DNA of 64,000 nt, from assembly GCA_002633005.1 (NCBI GenBank), contig NMRA01000030.1, positions 368,019 to 432,018 of the forward strand, written 5' to 3'. The translations under genes and the position numbers were made by a program. Of this stretch, positions 46,918 through 59,300 are shown piece after piece (the stretch's first letter is position 1; every line of letters begins with the position of its first letter). The notes beneath the pieces are model-generated. The model did no database searches. It was not told the origin of the DNA and worked only from the letters and a program-made list of their open reading frames with translations. This DNA comes from Phoronis australis (lineage: Eukaryota > Phoronida > Phoronidae).

Positions 46918-48099
46918 TTACATACATTTCAGTTGTAATAACCATAGTGTTAGGGGACCTACTACCAAATATAAATGTCTGTTGAGTGTTTTTGTTACAT
47001 CCGCTCTGTTGTCCACCTTGGCTGCCATTTGGTCCAGTCCTTTCTCACACGGTCGATGTTCACATGGACGTGTTTCGCTTAGTAGACTCTGATCGCATTT
47101 ATGTTTCTCTACGCATGCGCGACTCCTGCTCTTATATCCTTTTCCACAAGTTACTGAACACAAACTAAAGACAGACCACTGCAACAACCTAGGACCCTTG
47201 CACGTATTTGTCGTACATAGTTTGGTTTCTTTCTCGTTGGTCACTGGACACGTCTGTCCGAGGAACTCCTCCTTGTCTCGTTCAACACAAGTGCGAGATC
47301 TTGACTCGGTCCCTGGTGCACACACGTCATGACAGCCGCTCCATTGCGACCACTGTCCCCAGGTGTGATCCACGTGGTCGTTGCACGACGGAACCGTGCA
47401 CAATTGAAATGAGTCAAGTGCTGCTCCGGTCTTGCACCAAGGTTGAGACTGGTAACCCGTGCCATTTTCCTTTCCCATCTGGCAAGTTCTGCCTTGAAAG
47501 CATGGCGTTCCATCTGTAGTGGAATCAACATTCCCGGTATAATTGCGCTGTGTGTAACAACCCGGATCGTTTGAAAACACGGTTACTTCGCATAATGCCA
47601 ACTTTTTGTAACCGCGCATACGCACGATGACCCAATAACCCTGTAGTGCCCTTTGGCATGTCAGCCATTTTTCTTTCGCCAGAAATCCCTTATAATGGTA
47701 ACACTCCCGTTGCGTGCCGTTATGCATTTCCGCAATCACGTGGAAATCACTTGGATAGTGCGATTCGGATGGCGAAATCATCACAGAATGAACTTTAACA
47801 TTTAACCTTTGCCCTTTATGCACCTCACCAATTTCTACTTTCCAGTAAGGGTTGTATTCCCAGGTGGTCTCCATACATGTATTGTCTAAGGGGTCACTGC
47901 TACGACCACCGTCCACGGCTTTTTCCGAGGTGTAAGTTCCCTCCATATTGAACTGACTTATATCAACGGACGATTGACTTGTCGACCTCTTAAATCCTAG
48001 ATTCCTGGTAGCGAAACAATTTGTTTCCCCGTTGATGAAAAAGAGAATTAGTATTTCGCATCGAAACTTGCCGTTTCTCATCATCAAAATCCAACTCAA
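46918..48099 (-). CDS. fucolectin-like / kringle-like / two TSP1 repeats, predicted secreted or GPI-anchored protein
   Basis: A single uninterrupted frame of 393 codons from ATG 48099 to the stop at 46918. The better start may be Met7, which is followed by basic residues and a hydrophobic signal peptide (EILILFFI) with likely cleavage near residues 25-29. Domains: fucolectin/F5-8C-like (FTP) domain at about 33-176 (NLGFKRSTSQSS, AVDGG, YWKVEIGEV, LALCEVTVF); a short six-Cys kringle-like module at 181-239 (CYTQRNYTGN, QPWCKTG, CTVPSC), about 60 residues instead of the usual 80; TSP1 repeats at 247-300 (WGQWSQWSGC) and 307-351 (WSVFSLCSVTCGKG); a final hydrophobic segment at 376-390 suggesting a GPI signal or membrane anchor. 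The canonical fucose-binding Arg-containing motif of eel fucolectin is not obvious. Four N-glycosylation sequons are visible. Likely role, by domains only: carbohydrate recognition, adhesion or innate recognition at the cell surface. It lies tail-to-tail with ZFYVE26 and downstream of CPEB1 on the same strand. Confidence 0.85.
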   Translation of the reverse strand: MSWILMMRNGKFRCEILILFFINGETNCFATRNLGFKRSTSQSSVDISQFNMEGTYTSEKAVDGGRSSDPLDNTCMETTWEYNPYWKVEIGEVHKGQRLNVKVHSVMISPSESHYPSDFHVIAEMHNGTQRECYHYKGFLAKEKWLTCQRALQGYWVIVRMRGYKKLALCEVTVFSNDPGCYTQRNYTGNVDSTTDGTPCFQGRTCQMGKENGTGYQSQPWCKTGAALDSFQLCTVPSCNDHVDHTWGQWSQWSGCHDVCAPGTESRSRTCVERDKEEFLGQTCPVTNEKETKLCTTNTCKGPRLLQWSVFSLCSVTCGKGYKSRSRACVEKHKCDQSLLSETRPCEHRPCEKGLDQMAAKVDNRADVTKTLNRHLYLVVGPLTLWLLQLKCM

Positions 48100-48227
48100 G
48101 TCAAAAGAAAATAGATTGAAATAGAGACACGTAGACTCTACGCCAAAGTTGCATCAACAAAGCTTTGCTGTAGTTTTTTTCGGTTACGAAAGTCTACAGT
48201 TGAGAGTACTTGCAGTTAAAAAGAAAC

Positions 48228-48233
48228 TTTATT
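48228..48233 (-). terminator. CPEB1: candidate CPEB1 distal poly(A) signal
   Basis: Minus-strand AATAAA, 1.86 kb downstream of the CPEB1 stop and just upstream of the FTP/TSP1 gene. If used, the 3' UTR fills 50088 to about 48,210. Confidence 0.35.
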
Positions 48234-50088
48234 GATTAAACAAACACACGTAATTTATAACGATAAATAATATTATAGTCAATCGAAAACCAATACAGCT
48301 GTTTTGTCCGAGTGCGGACAGCACCCGGAGTTATTAATTTTTTTGTTGTTAGTGAAAACAAGACTTGACTGGTTACAACATACAACAATAAAGAAGAGAA
48401 TTGTAAACATTGTTTAGACATGACTAATTACCAACTATAGCTTTCGTTATAATCTTAATATCCCAAAATTTCTTCAAAAATGCTACGTACCCGTGGATTA
48501 AAAAATGGCAGAATTGGGGAAAGATGGAATTCCGTAATGTTCCATAAATGATCAATCTGCTTAGTTTTGAAAACATTGTTTTCTGGCTATTTAAAAGATA
48601 TATGTATTCACTAAAATAGAGAAACGCCTGAAGGTAGCTCTACACGATCAGACTTCATGCAAACCTAGACGCCCTTTAAAAGTTCAATTCATCGCAAATT
48701 CATCAACAAAAATACTAAAACAATTTGCAGCTTTTAAAAACAAGCCAGTCAGATATTTCAGTGCTTGTACACCTGGCAAAAAGTTTCTGCTCGTACTGAA
48801 AAAGATGTGTTCAAAAAGAGACGAATTCATACTTAAGGTCCAGTATGCTGTACCTTTAAAGAACATATTCATATCTTTGAAGTCTGTATAACATTTCAAA
48901 AGCTGTATAAGACACAAAACTGTGCAAGGGGTGTGCTAAAACGATAATATTGGAGCCTCTCTTTGCGGAACCCAAAACTTGACTTGGTGCTAAAAATCCT
49001 TTCAGTCTAAAATATCTAGACCCCGTGCTCCATTATGGTGATAAAACGTGCAGTAAAACTAACTCGGAGAAGTGTGCAATTGTTACTATAACATAACGAC
49101 TAAATAGATATACTCTAGAATCGTAACAAACGTATTATACGCATACATAAACTTAATAAAACAACAAATTAAGAAGAGACAATATCGTTTGAAGGGACGA
49201 GAGGTTTCATCATCTTGTTCTTCGATGTCCTTGAGCAGACGTGCTCCTGCAACACAAAACAAATGTAGGAATTACAGTAGGCTTCTCCAGGTAACATACG
49301 AGCTAGTCTGCGTTAATACATGTGATGTACAACACACGAATGAAATTCGCGCTCAATTATTACAGGGAAAATCGTTTCCCATAACCTTACCAAAAGGTGA
49401 ACCTAGACTGAGAGCTGTGAGCTCTGCTGTCTCAAGTGAACAAATATCTGAGCTGACAGCTAACGTCAAGGTGTGAAAATTGAATGAACCAGACATTTCA
49501 TTCTCTCCTCGAGGTTATTTGTCAGCTCATATATCACGCAGGTAGCTCAGTTCAGTTCAGTTGTACCTATCTGTCTCTTGTACTAGCCACTCACTGTACA
49601 ATAAACAGCCCGTACACCAGACGTGCTCAGGCCACACGGTTGGGCCCTCTGCAGGTGATCAGTGCAATGGACCCAAAGTATGCCGTAGACATCGTAAATG
49701 ACCGAGAACACCAGCTTACATTTTATCTTCCAGGTGTAGCTTCTGGTCGACAAGGGGATTTCTTGTACCGTTAATTACTTTCGTCATTGTACTTCAGATT
49801 TCAGATTCTTTTCCCTCTATTAACCAATCCAACTGCATGTGATCTTTTCCCTCTTATCAATCCCAACTGTATGTGATCCTTTCCATTGAAAGTTTTTAAA
49901 AAATTCATTTCCCAAGAGGAGCTGTTGGAGATTATAAACACCTAAAAAGCTGGTGTTGATCTTTCAGTTTTACAAAAAGGCTCATACGTATAACCGGTGC
50001 TTATTCAAGCGGCTCGTACGTCATGGACGTATATGGATTTGAACGACTGATGAAAGGCTTCAGGATACGAACAGGTGTAAAATAATAC
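48234..50088 (-). other. CPEB1 3' UTR / intergenic, with exon-like patches
   Basis: Mostly AT-rich non-coding sequence. Patches at about 49200-49256, 49390-49440 and 49640-49750 have higher GC and splice-like borders, but I could not assemble them into a consistent gene on either strand. Confidence 0.35.
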
Positions 50089-50304
50089 CTAGTTCATAAA
50101 GTTGGAGCATCCGGTGGTTTGGGTGTTAGTCTTAGAGTTGCGCATGAGAGGCTTGTGGTTGCGTAGTGCGTCGAGTGAGTGTTGCCACTGCCAGCAAGAG
50201 CGACAGAAGTACTTGAAGCAACTAGAGTCGCGGCAGAAGTAGGGACCTTGTTGGATGTTGCACGTGTTGCACATGGACTCTTCCAAGTAGGGATCTACCT
50301 GGAC
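50089..50304 (-). CDS. CPEB1: CPEB1 exon 12 (ZZ zinc finger, stop)
   Basis: Acceptor cgcaccag; phase 0 in; stop at 50091-50089. Encodes [30 protein letters not shown] and HKPLMRN, with all zinc ligands of the CEBP_ZZ domain. Confidence 0.97.
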   Translation of the reverse strand, partial: VQVDPYLEESMCNTCNIQQGPYFCRDSSCFKYFCRSCWQWQHSLDALRNHKPLMRNSKTNTQTTGCSNFMN

Positions 50305-53300
50305 CTGGTGCGAAAGAGGAAGATGTTTTAGGGGTTGTCATTTTTTTCTTGAGAAATTTCTTCTGTGCAAGTGATATCTTTATCACGACTAACGATGTTC
50401 TAACGAAAAAATCTAACATTTCCATTTTCTGTCTCAAAACACGAGGTTAAAATACTGGGAAAGCAATTGCTGAAGTCTAGTCCATCTGTGGTGGAAATCG
50501 GTATCTTAAGATTTATCATCAATACTTCGACAGTAGGAAATCAAATGATGACGTCGTATGTTTTGGTTCGACTTTTATCCAAAGCAAAATTGTGCCAGAT
50601 GGCAACAAACTAAAGCTTATTCTGTATTGTAGCGTTTCTATGATCAGTCGCTTCCCCTACTCTTCAGCCATTTTTGCCGAGAAAGCGTACAGTAAACTTC
50701 CAAGCTGAATGGCGAGATTATTCTATAGGTAATCACCTTTTTCACGAACTTGGGAGTCTTGATCTCCACAAAGGCCGCCGAAATGGCCTTCATGTAACTC
50801 TTGTGGGTGCTGAAGGTCACACGGCCGGAACCTGCCAATACCAACAATGTTATCTCCTCATTGCCACCACAATAAACGACAATCAGCGACGGTGTAATCA
50901 ATACTCTTTCTGAAACCTATTGATTTATTTACACCAACTTCAAGCATATTTTTATAGACATGGGATTTCGGCCGGTCAGTGTTCAGGGGCGGATCCAGGA
51001 TTTTTATTTAGGGGGGGCCAGAGTAGANTTTTATTTAGGGGGGCCAGAGTAGAGTATTAGCCAGAATTTTGCCCCCGAACTGCCAAATGGAATCTGGGAG
51101 TTTTAGGGGGGCCATGGCCCCCTTGGCCCCCCCCCTCTAAATCCGCCACTGATGTTACAGGAGCACGGGTATTAGGAAGTTTTAGGAAATTAGCCACATT
51201 AAACTTGAAACAAATTGAGAAAAATGTTTTACTTTTGAATCCCCGTGATAGAATGTATTCTTGTCTGAACATGGTGTGAAGCTTGTGAACAAAAAGTTGG
51301 GAGACTAAGCCTGCACCGGACACGATCGATTGTCATGAAAATAATGTTTGGTCTCTCGACTTAAAGATCTAGTATGCTTTAATGCAACTTTACTTGCTAT
51401 TGATGCTTTAAAATGGAATGAGAGTTTTGTCAACGATGCCTACCAATGGGATATTTGTGTTTATCTGTGTCGATTCCAGCGTAGACAACATTGCCAAAAA
51501 GGTCGTTCATAACTTGAGCGAGTGCTTCCGCGTTCAGCATTCCATGCAAAGCACCAACGAACACGGTCTTGTGAGGGTCCAGTCGCTGCGATGGCTGGCG
51601 AACAAAGTTACTGTCGCTAAGAACCCATGGAACAACTTGTACCTATGCAAAACAAGAGAAACGCTGAAAACTGGGAGACCAATTCGAAATCGATTTTCTA
51701 TGCGAGATCATCACTGAAACGTGTCAATAGGTTGTCATCTTGTCGTGAATTTCATTTCCATCTTTGGCAGAGATTTGTATTAATCTGCTGTGAATGATTT
51801 TCATACCGTATACTTCGACATATATTTCACCAACTTACGATCTCCTTTCGGTGTCTGAAAACACACATGTCGAACATAAATTGTATTTGAACTTCGCTTA
51901 GACTACATGAAATGCTTCGGTTAGGTCTCATCCCAATTTGACATAAGCGCTACCTCACCTCTTTACTGCGCATACGACGACTAGATATCTTAAAGTAGTA
52001 TTCACCGCCGTTGGCGAAATCGTGGTGGCAGACATGAAGCAGGGATTTCACGGCCTTTTCACTGTCGAACAAGATGTATACATAGCCTGCAACCATTAAT
52101 GGGGACTCATTTTTATACATTCGAATTTAAAGTGAGTTGGAAGAACGATGTACAATGACTAAATTGTGATAACTGTAGTACAATGAAATATTACGATGCC
52201 AGCTGAGTAATAAATAATGTAGATCTGTTTCTGTACCTATGGGGTGTAATAGGGCACGAAGGTACTCGATGAAACCTCCCTGCCTTACCTTTTTCAGCCA
52301 TAGTAGAGACCCTTTTTTAAAATTCTGATTCCACTCTATTATGTCATTTATTTAAAAAATATTAATCCGGATTTGGCCTATTAACAGAGATTTTAAAATA
52401 TCTAAAATTTTCGAAGAATTCTTTTATGATCGGCATACGTTTCATTTTCCGTGTTGTTACGACATAAAAACCTGGATTATAAAGGATTCATTCTGTGTTC
52501 TAGTCTCGTAATTTTCAAAAAAATTCAGTTCCAACATTTAGAAACCCGTCGTTTAAAAATCGACTTGTGCCTTCACTGTCAGATCTTACATAACCAGCCG
52601 GTTTGCGACAGAAAAAAATCTGCAAAAGACAATCGTCTTAGTAAATGTCGTCCATGCATGCCCCTTGACCAAATGCAAATAAGTTTCATTCAACTGTCCC
52701 AGTCTATAAGACCAGACGAATTCCCATCAGCTATAAAGATGTTCGTACATATTGACCTAACTTGCTGCGTGCTCGAAAAACTAAAAATGGCGCCACCATG
52801 TTGTAATTATGGAATATATAGAATTGATGGTATGTATTGGGAATGGACTGTGCGAGAAGCACACGCGCTGTCTTTTGCTTCACTTGGCACTGGTACATTG
52901 AATAATCGACAAGTAACGTTTTGATTTGCAAATTTAGGGTAATTAGCGTTCCACGAGGTTTATACTTATTTAGACAGAATACGATTCTTTGTGTCCCCCT
53001 CCCCCTATTATTTCTAGGACTACACCATATCTGCGTGATTACCTTTATGAACGGCACTCCCTTTTCCGCCGCCAGGATAGCGGCCATTTTTGTCCTTGCC
53101 TGGCCACTCGATGCGAACTGAGCCAAATACGCCAAAAGCACCCTGCAGAGAAGCTGAAACGATGTACAATACATTTCTATTATAACGCCAATTTCCTTAT
53201 ATTTTATACTTGTTGTAGCAATTTGTAAACATTTTGTACCGCAGTTGATGAAGCCTATGCTGGAATTTCTCGTTGCCTTAGCACATCATTTTTGAGGCGG

Positions 53301-56300
53301 CAGATCTTTTTGATCAGGCGGCTGATGATATGAACGTACCATCTTTTATAGAACTATCATAACAGATGCAAGTTAAGATAACGAAGTAAATAGTTCTTTA
53401 CAAAATATTGCGAAAATAGAAATTGTTATTGGACCAACTAAGCCTCCTCAATGTATGCTCAGATTTATTTTGTCTTTCTTGCTGTGAATGCTAATCCTAG
53501 TGGTTCAATCCCACGTGCGAGGTCCCCAGCACTAAGGAATCACTACACATCTGAAATGTACCTTCCGTGATGTCCCACGGGACGCCCCCAAGAAACACTT
53601 TGCAGGAATATGTAGGGTTCTTGTAAACCTTCGGTGGCAGCTGTCCACTCCATGTGCAGGTGGCTTCACAGATAGCTGTGAAAAGGCAGGTGGTTACAAA
53701 ACGTTTAGTTTGAGTAAGGGGATTAGGTGACAAACTGCTAATTAACAGAAATTCAGTAAAATTTATGATCTTAGAATAGACTCACTGGGTGTATGTGTGT
53801 TTTTTACAAATCAAACCCAATGAAACAGAAACATATTTACCTTGCCTGTATTAATTGCAGATATTTATACGCATTTATAGATTTGGTCTGCAAATTATAC
53901 TCTGACAAAAAAGCAGAGTGAAATTATTCAAAGTTGCTTAGTGAATGGAAACAAAAATGAAAACTTTAATCTTTCACATCCAAATAAGTTACGACTACAT
54001 CTGAAAAATGAAAACGATTAATATCCGTGTAGCGGTTTACTAGCGGCGCTCCTGTAGTTTCTGGCCGCCCTCTCAATGGAGTTGGGGTCCGAGTTGGTGG
54101 TGAATAGCGAGTTGACGTTGGTAGACCAGCGCTTGTCGTGGCCGAACAGCTCGCTTGGTTCTTCTTCCTTGATTGGCTCCAGGCTGTTCAGTAACAAGTT
54201 ACTTCGGAATATGTTCGCCAGTTCTTCCACCGATGGAATTGAAGGGTTAGCGGTGGTACCGACATTTAGAGAGCTCTGAAAATGTTAGAACATATTCAAG
54301 TCAATGTGCATGCGTAATTTGCTTAGGGAGTGTTGAGTTATACATATCCCACTAAAAATGAATAAAAGTTCAACCACAGAGTAGGGATACGTTTCGCAAA
54401 TGATCACGTGCTTCGCTTGTAACGCCTGAAGGCATCTCACAAAGTATTGCGTTTACGCCGGGTTCTTGCATTTCAGTACCGAACGAAACACACGACTTCC
54501 AACAGGATTTGACCAACTATGTGATCTAGCACAAGTGGCTACGATCACTCGAAAGCACTTGGTTACATACTGTTATTAGTTATCTCATAAATTTACGATA
54601 GCTTGTATACTGATCTAGACTATTTCAACATAGTGAATGCGGAAACATCACTCACTATACTTACCATCAACTCCAGCAGTGCTGTATCTGAACCTTCGCT
54701 ACTGATGCCGCTAGTGTCCGAGTCACAAGGCGAAGGACTGCGGGTTAGGTAGCGACCAGTGGAGTATGAGTTGATGGACGGAAGATCACTGCTGAAGGAG
54801 GATATTGGGGCGGACGAGAAGGAGGGAGACGGGCAGTCGCTGGAAAAGAATTAGGGTGGTGGTTTCTTTCTATTGGGAAGTTGGTGGCAAACGCTGCATC
54901 AAAAAGAAAATCCAGTATTCTGTGTTGCAATAAGTAGCCGACAATGCATCAAGCCATCACAATGAAATAGTAGTTTTTAAAACTTGATAAAAGTGCTGAG
55001 CCCCGGTGATTTGATCTTGCTCCATAAAAGCTGCTCTTCTATTAATCCATTTGTGTTTCGGTTTTTATCATCAATCGTCAATGTTGCCGTTCTTTAGGCC
55101 TACTAAGCATTACATTAAGGGAGAGTAAGCTCAAACAAAACTACGTTATCCCCACTAACAAATTTGTGCCAAACTGCGACCAGAGTCTCGCAAGTCATTT
55201 TCATATTTTTGCGTGGATTTTCGGAAAATCGTAGGCCATGCGTTGGTGCTTTGATTTATGTTTGTGAGGCGTTATCGGAATTAGTTGCGAGTATGCTGGT
55301 CCACGTAGTCGTAACGTGTATCTTTTTATACTGAAATATTGAGATTAATATCTCTTTTTGGAATGGACTAATGCTAAACGCAACAAATTCGTCTTTACTA
55401 TAGCCTCGCTCCAACCTCCAGGGAACAGACAGTTTCGTGTAAGCCGAAATGATACAGTCAAGTTCCTGTCCTTATTCCTGTCATTTGGAAAGTCATGCGA
55501 GTTGATACTCGGGCAATGTGTTTCCATTATCCTGGAGGCATCAGCATGTAATTAAAAGTAAAAAAAAATGTTTTGATGAGGGGACCAATCTTTTTGCTAT
55601 GATGCTCTACATCATTTCTATGACCTATCATGAACAAGAGTAAATCAGACCCGTCTAGTCTCTGCTATGATACTAGTCTAGTCTTTACTGCACCTTGAGT
55701 AAGAGCCTCTCCTGTCGGCTGTGATTGGTCGATATTTAGTAAACGAGTTCTCGCTGTTCACGTCCGTCAAACATTCTAAAGTGCGGTTACAGATGGCGCC
55801 AGGTATGACGTCACAGCTGGCATTGGTGCCTGTAGTGCGTGGTAGCAGGGTACTTGTGCTGGTGGTGGCATTCCACTGAGGTTGGTAACCTGACGACACA
55901 GCAAACGATGGTTATGTAGTGTAGGCGAACAAATCGTTTACACATAATGCGGCTGTGAAAAATACAGTCAGGTTATATATTTTGGAAGTAGAGACACAAT
56001 CAAGTTTGATACAGAGTGTGCATGTGGAGAACCACATTATGCAAGAACATCCCTATTGTAATAAAGAATTACAAAGAATATAGCCTTCACTGATATCGTC
56101 AAAATGTTGTCCACCTCACCAAATTTGACACTAACCGGAATAAAAGCAGCTTGCTGTGTCTTGCAATCCGTAGGACGTTGGCAGGAAGGCTTCCGGGTGG
56201 TTTGTGGGCATGGGTGGGTAGGCTGAAACAAAGGCACGCAGGCACAAAGTGAAGCCTAGGTCCTCCAGATGGACACAAAGACTTGAAATGTACAGTATCA

Positions 56301-59300
56301 CTTCTAGGGACGACTTTTAGGTGAATTTTCTGTCGCTTCACTACTGCACTCTAGCTGTTGTTATATCTTGCCTGCCCCGTGAAAGACGTTTTTTAATTAT
56401 GTGAATGTAGTTTGTAGGCTATGTAAAACTATAAGCACAGGCTTTGGCAAACAAGAGCCCCTACAATTGTGCCACAAGCGATACACTGCTAGACTGAGGT
56501 ATTCATCTATAGCAGGTAATTTACTTGAGTTAGCTTGGCCACCGTGATATCATAGCTAGCTGGAAATCAACTGGTCCTGGTGCATACTGCCGTGCAGTTT
56601 TCTGGACCCGTCAGCAAATCAGCCAAGCTATTTTGACAATAGTCAACATACAAGTAATGTCTTGTAAAAGACCAAAATGGTCCAACCTAACCCATAAGTA
56701 AAGCTGGATTTCGCCCTTTTGAGTACTGCAAAACCAAAGTCGAATAATATCCTTTTACCGTCATGAAGTCAGTTTTCATGCTATTCCTTCAGTGAGAGTA
56801 TTGGGGTTGGTCATCTTAGAAATTGCGTATCTCAGTCATAAAACCGCTTTTCAAGTTTCATCAAAAACACTCCAACTACAAGTGTAACTAAGTTCATAGA
56901 TATATGGCCACCGTGTGCATAGCAAGCGGTGAAGGTACAAGAGGTGATCAATTTCATGCAGTTCCACCGTAGTGTGATCCATTCGACAATCAACATCAGA
57001 TGTGCTCTAGTCGTTAGGAACATGCAGGTCAAGTTTACTGAAGATCCACCGAAGAGTTTGGTGGATTCAATGGCGCACCCTGCTACAGTTGTCTTCAGTC
57101 AAATCAATATCCGTGTTTTCCTGAACAGAAACCAATTCGCAAATTTCGCAAAAACTTGACAGATTGAGACAGAGGCAACTCCGCCATGATATTTCTGTAA
57201 AGTTTTGCGAAAAAAGCCATTTTGACAATAATTGACGGAGATGCAACATTGTTATCCAAAACTAAGACGACCAATAGGGGGTGCCACGGTAGCAGAGTAT
57301 GAAAATTGACTGTGAAGACGAATTCTGCAAATTTCGTTACCATTTGTAGTCAAGCGATTTCTGAGATAATCGAACCAAGCAAGTAGGCCTAATGACGAAC
57401 AACGGACGGGTGGGACGCTGACAAAAATTGTGTTCGTATTGAAAGCAACCAAAGATACAGTTGCTGATGGGTGCCAAAAACAGGGACCTTCTTGTTGTTG
57501 ATGCTGGTCTAATATTGTTTATGTTCGATGTATGTACCGAAATGATATCTACCATGTGGAGAGTGTCTGTAACGAATAGTTCATGGTAATACCGAACGAA
57601 GCATAAGACAATACAAACTTCACACTAATCGACTAAAGTTCATGAATCCTTATTTTTCCCGATTTAATTTTGTTTTGAGTTGCTTAAAATTGAAATTAGG
57701 CAACTGTTTTCGAGAACTTTTTCTCACACTGAGGTCATTGGTATTTAATTGCCAATGTTTCAGACGTTTGGGTGTACAGACTATCATGGTTTGTATGGAC
57801 GTATAACGTGCAAGAATAATCGGTGCAATTTGAACTTTAACCGTCTTTTTCCACAGCAAATTGTAACTTTATGCATGATCATTTTCAAAATTTACGGTCA
57901 ATGTTTCTACTAGACCTGAGGAACTCGCGGGTATGCTTCCAAAATAAGCCCGGCATCGTACATATGTTTTTTCGTGTTAGTCAACCCCTGGCTTCTAGTC
58001 GACTCCACATCTATTGATAGGGTCATTAATAGGCTTATGGGTAATCAACATGTTCCAACCGCTTCCGCTGGGGGTGACAAACTTGTATAAAGAGCCCTAG
58101 CTTTTATTTGTACTCTTACCTCTTGCTACGTCCGAGATGACACCAAGATTGTTCAGGTCCAATGAATTGTCCAACAAGGCGTTTATCTTCTTCAAAATGT
58201 CCGGATTATATTGGGCAGGCATCAATGAGTTAGTAAAGCCAGGCGGAGGCTGTCAAATGAAAAGAATTTATAATATTTGCTATATGGTTTGGACACATCA
58301 TGCAGTTATAAGCCCTCCAGCGGCCATTATTTTGCAATATTGATCGCTCATACCATCATAATTAACTGCTGTTATGGTGACGCCGGGTTAATTCCTTTTA
58401 AAAAATATTGTAAAGTAATGGAAATTCCATCGCGATCCTAGGATGTTCCTGTTCACAAGCCATTACTTCATTACTGTGCCTTCAACGTGTCATCGAACTA
58501 GGCTGTTTTTATACTGGTAGGTGCACGCTTAGTTTGTTGAGACCCAGGTTACTAATTGATGTTTGTAGATTTTTTGTGTTCAAAACGACTGCAAACAGGG
58601 TATCTTTCACAAAATATAATTGACTCTCCGTTTGTCCATTCCGAGCATCACAGGAAGTTCTTTTCAAAAAGCCTCCAAAGCGTTTTGGGTAAAATATTCA
58701 AGATGACTGACCGAACAAGTGATCGGCATACAGTCGAAAGCCTAAACTTAAGACTTTCCACGAATAATTTAGCGGAGGTTATTACGTAACTATGACTTTC
58801 ACACTCGGTCAAAAATATGATAATGACCTCGGCTTCACCTCGGGTATCACATGTTTTGGGGTCTGAAAGTCATTTGCATATTTTCCATTAATTTTTCTTC
58901 CTCAATTCCCGCCTATGACTGGACGAATTTTGCCACATAGCCTAGTCCGGTAAAAAATGTCATATGGCAATTGTTTATTTCAAAACATCTTGTTTCAAAT
59001 TCTGTCATAACTTTAGGTAACAAGAACAACGCCGAGCGTTGAAATGCGCCCACGAATGCACCGCAAACGATGTGCTTATAGGGGTGTTTATTTGGAACAT
59101 AAAAATGGCCTCTAGATGACGCAAAATAGGTCAAATCCATCCGAAAACTGGTATGTGTAATCAAAGCTATTTACCAAATTTCTTAAAAATCCGTCGAAGA
59201 ACATTTGAAAAACTGAGGAAAACGAAAAAAATGAAATTGCCGGGAGGAGGCTATAGGCACAAAAAACATAACTGCCTCCAAGAGGCGCCACAGTATATGA

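Noticed and set aside
52451-52924. 157-codon plus-strand frame in a CPEB1 intron
   Set aside because: AT-rich chance frame antisense to CPEB1; no recognisable domain.
56900-57400. Further copy of the CTCF-like repeat family
   Set aside because: Only ccaatagggggtgccac near 57270 resembles it; the rest does not align by eye.
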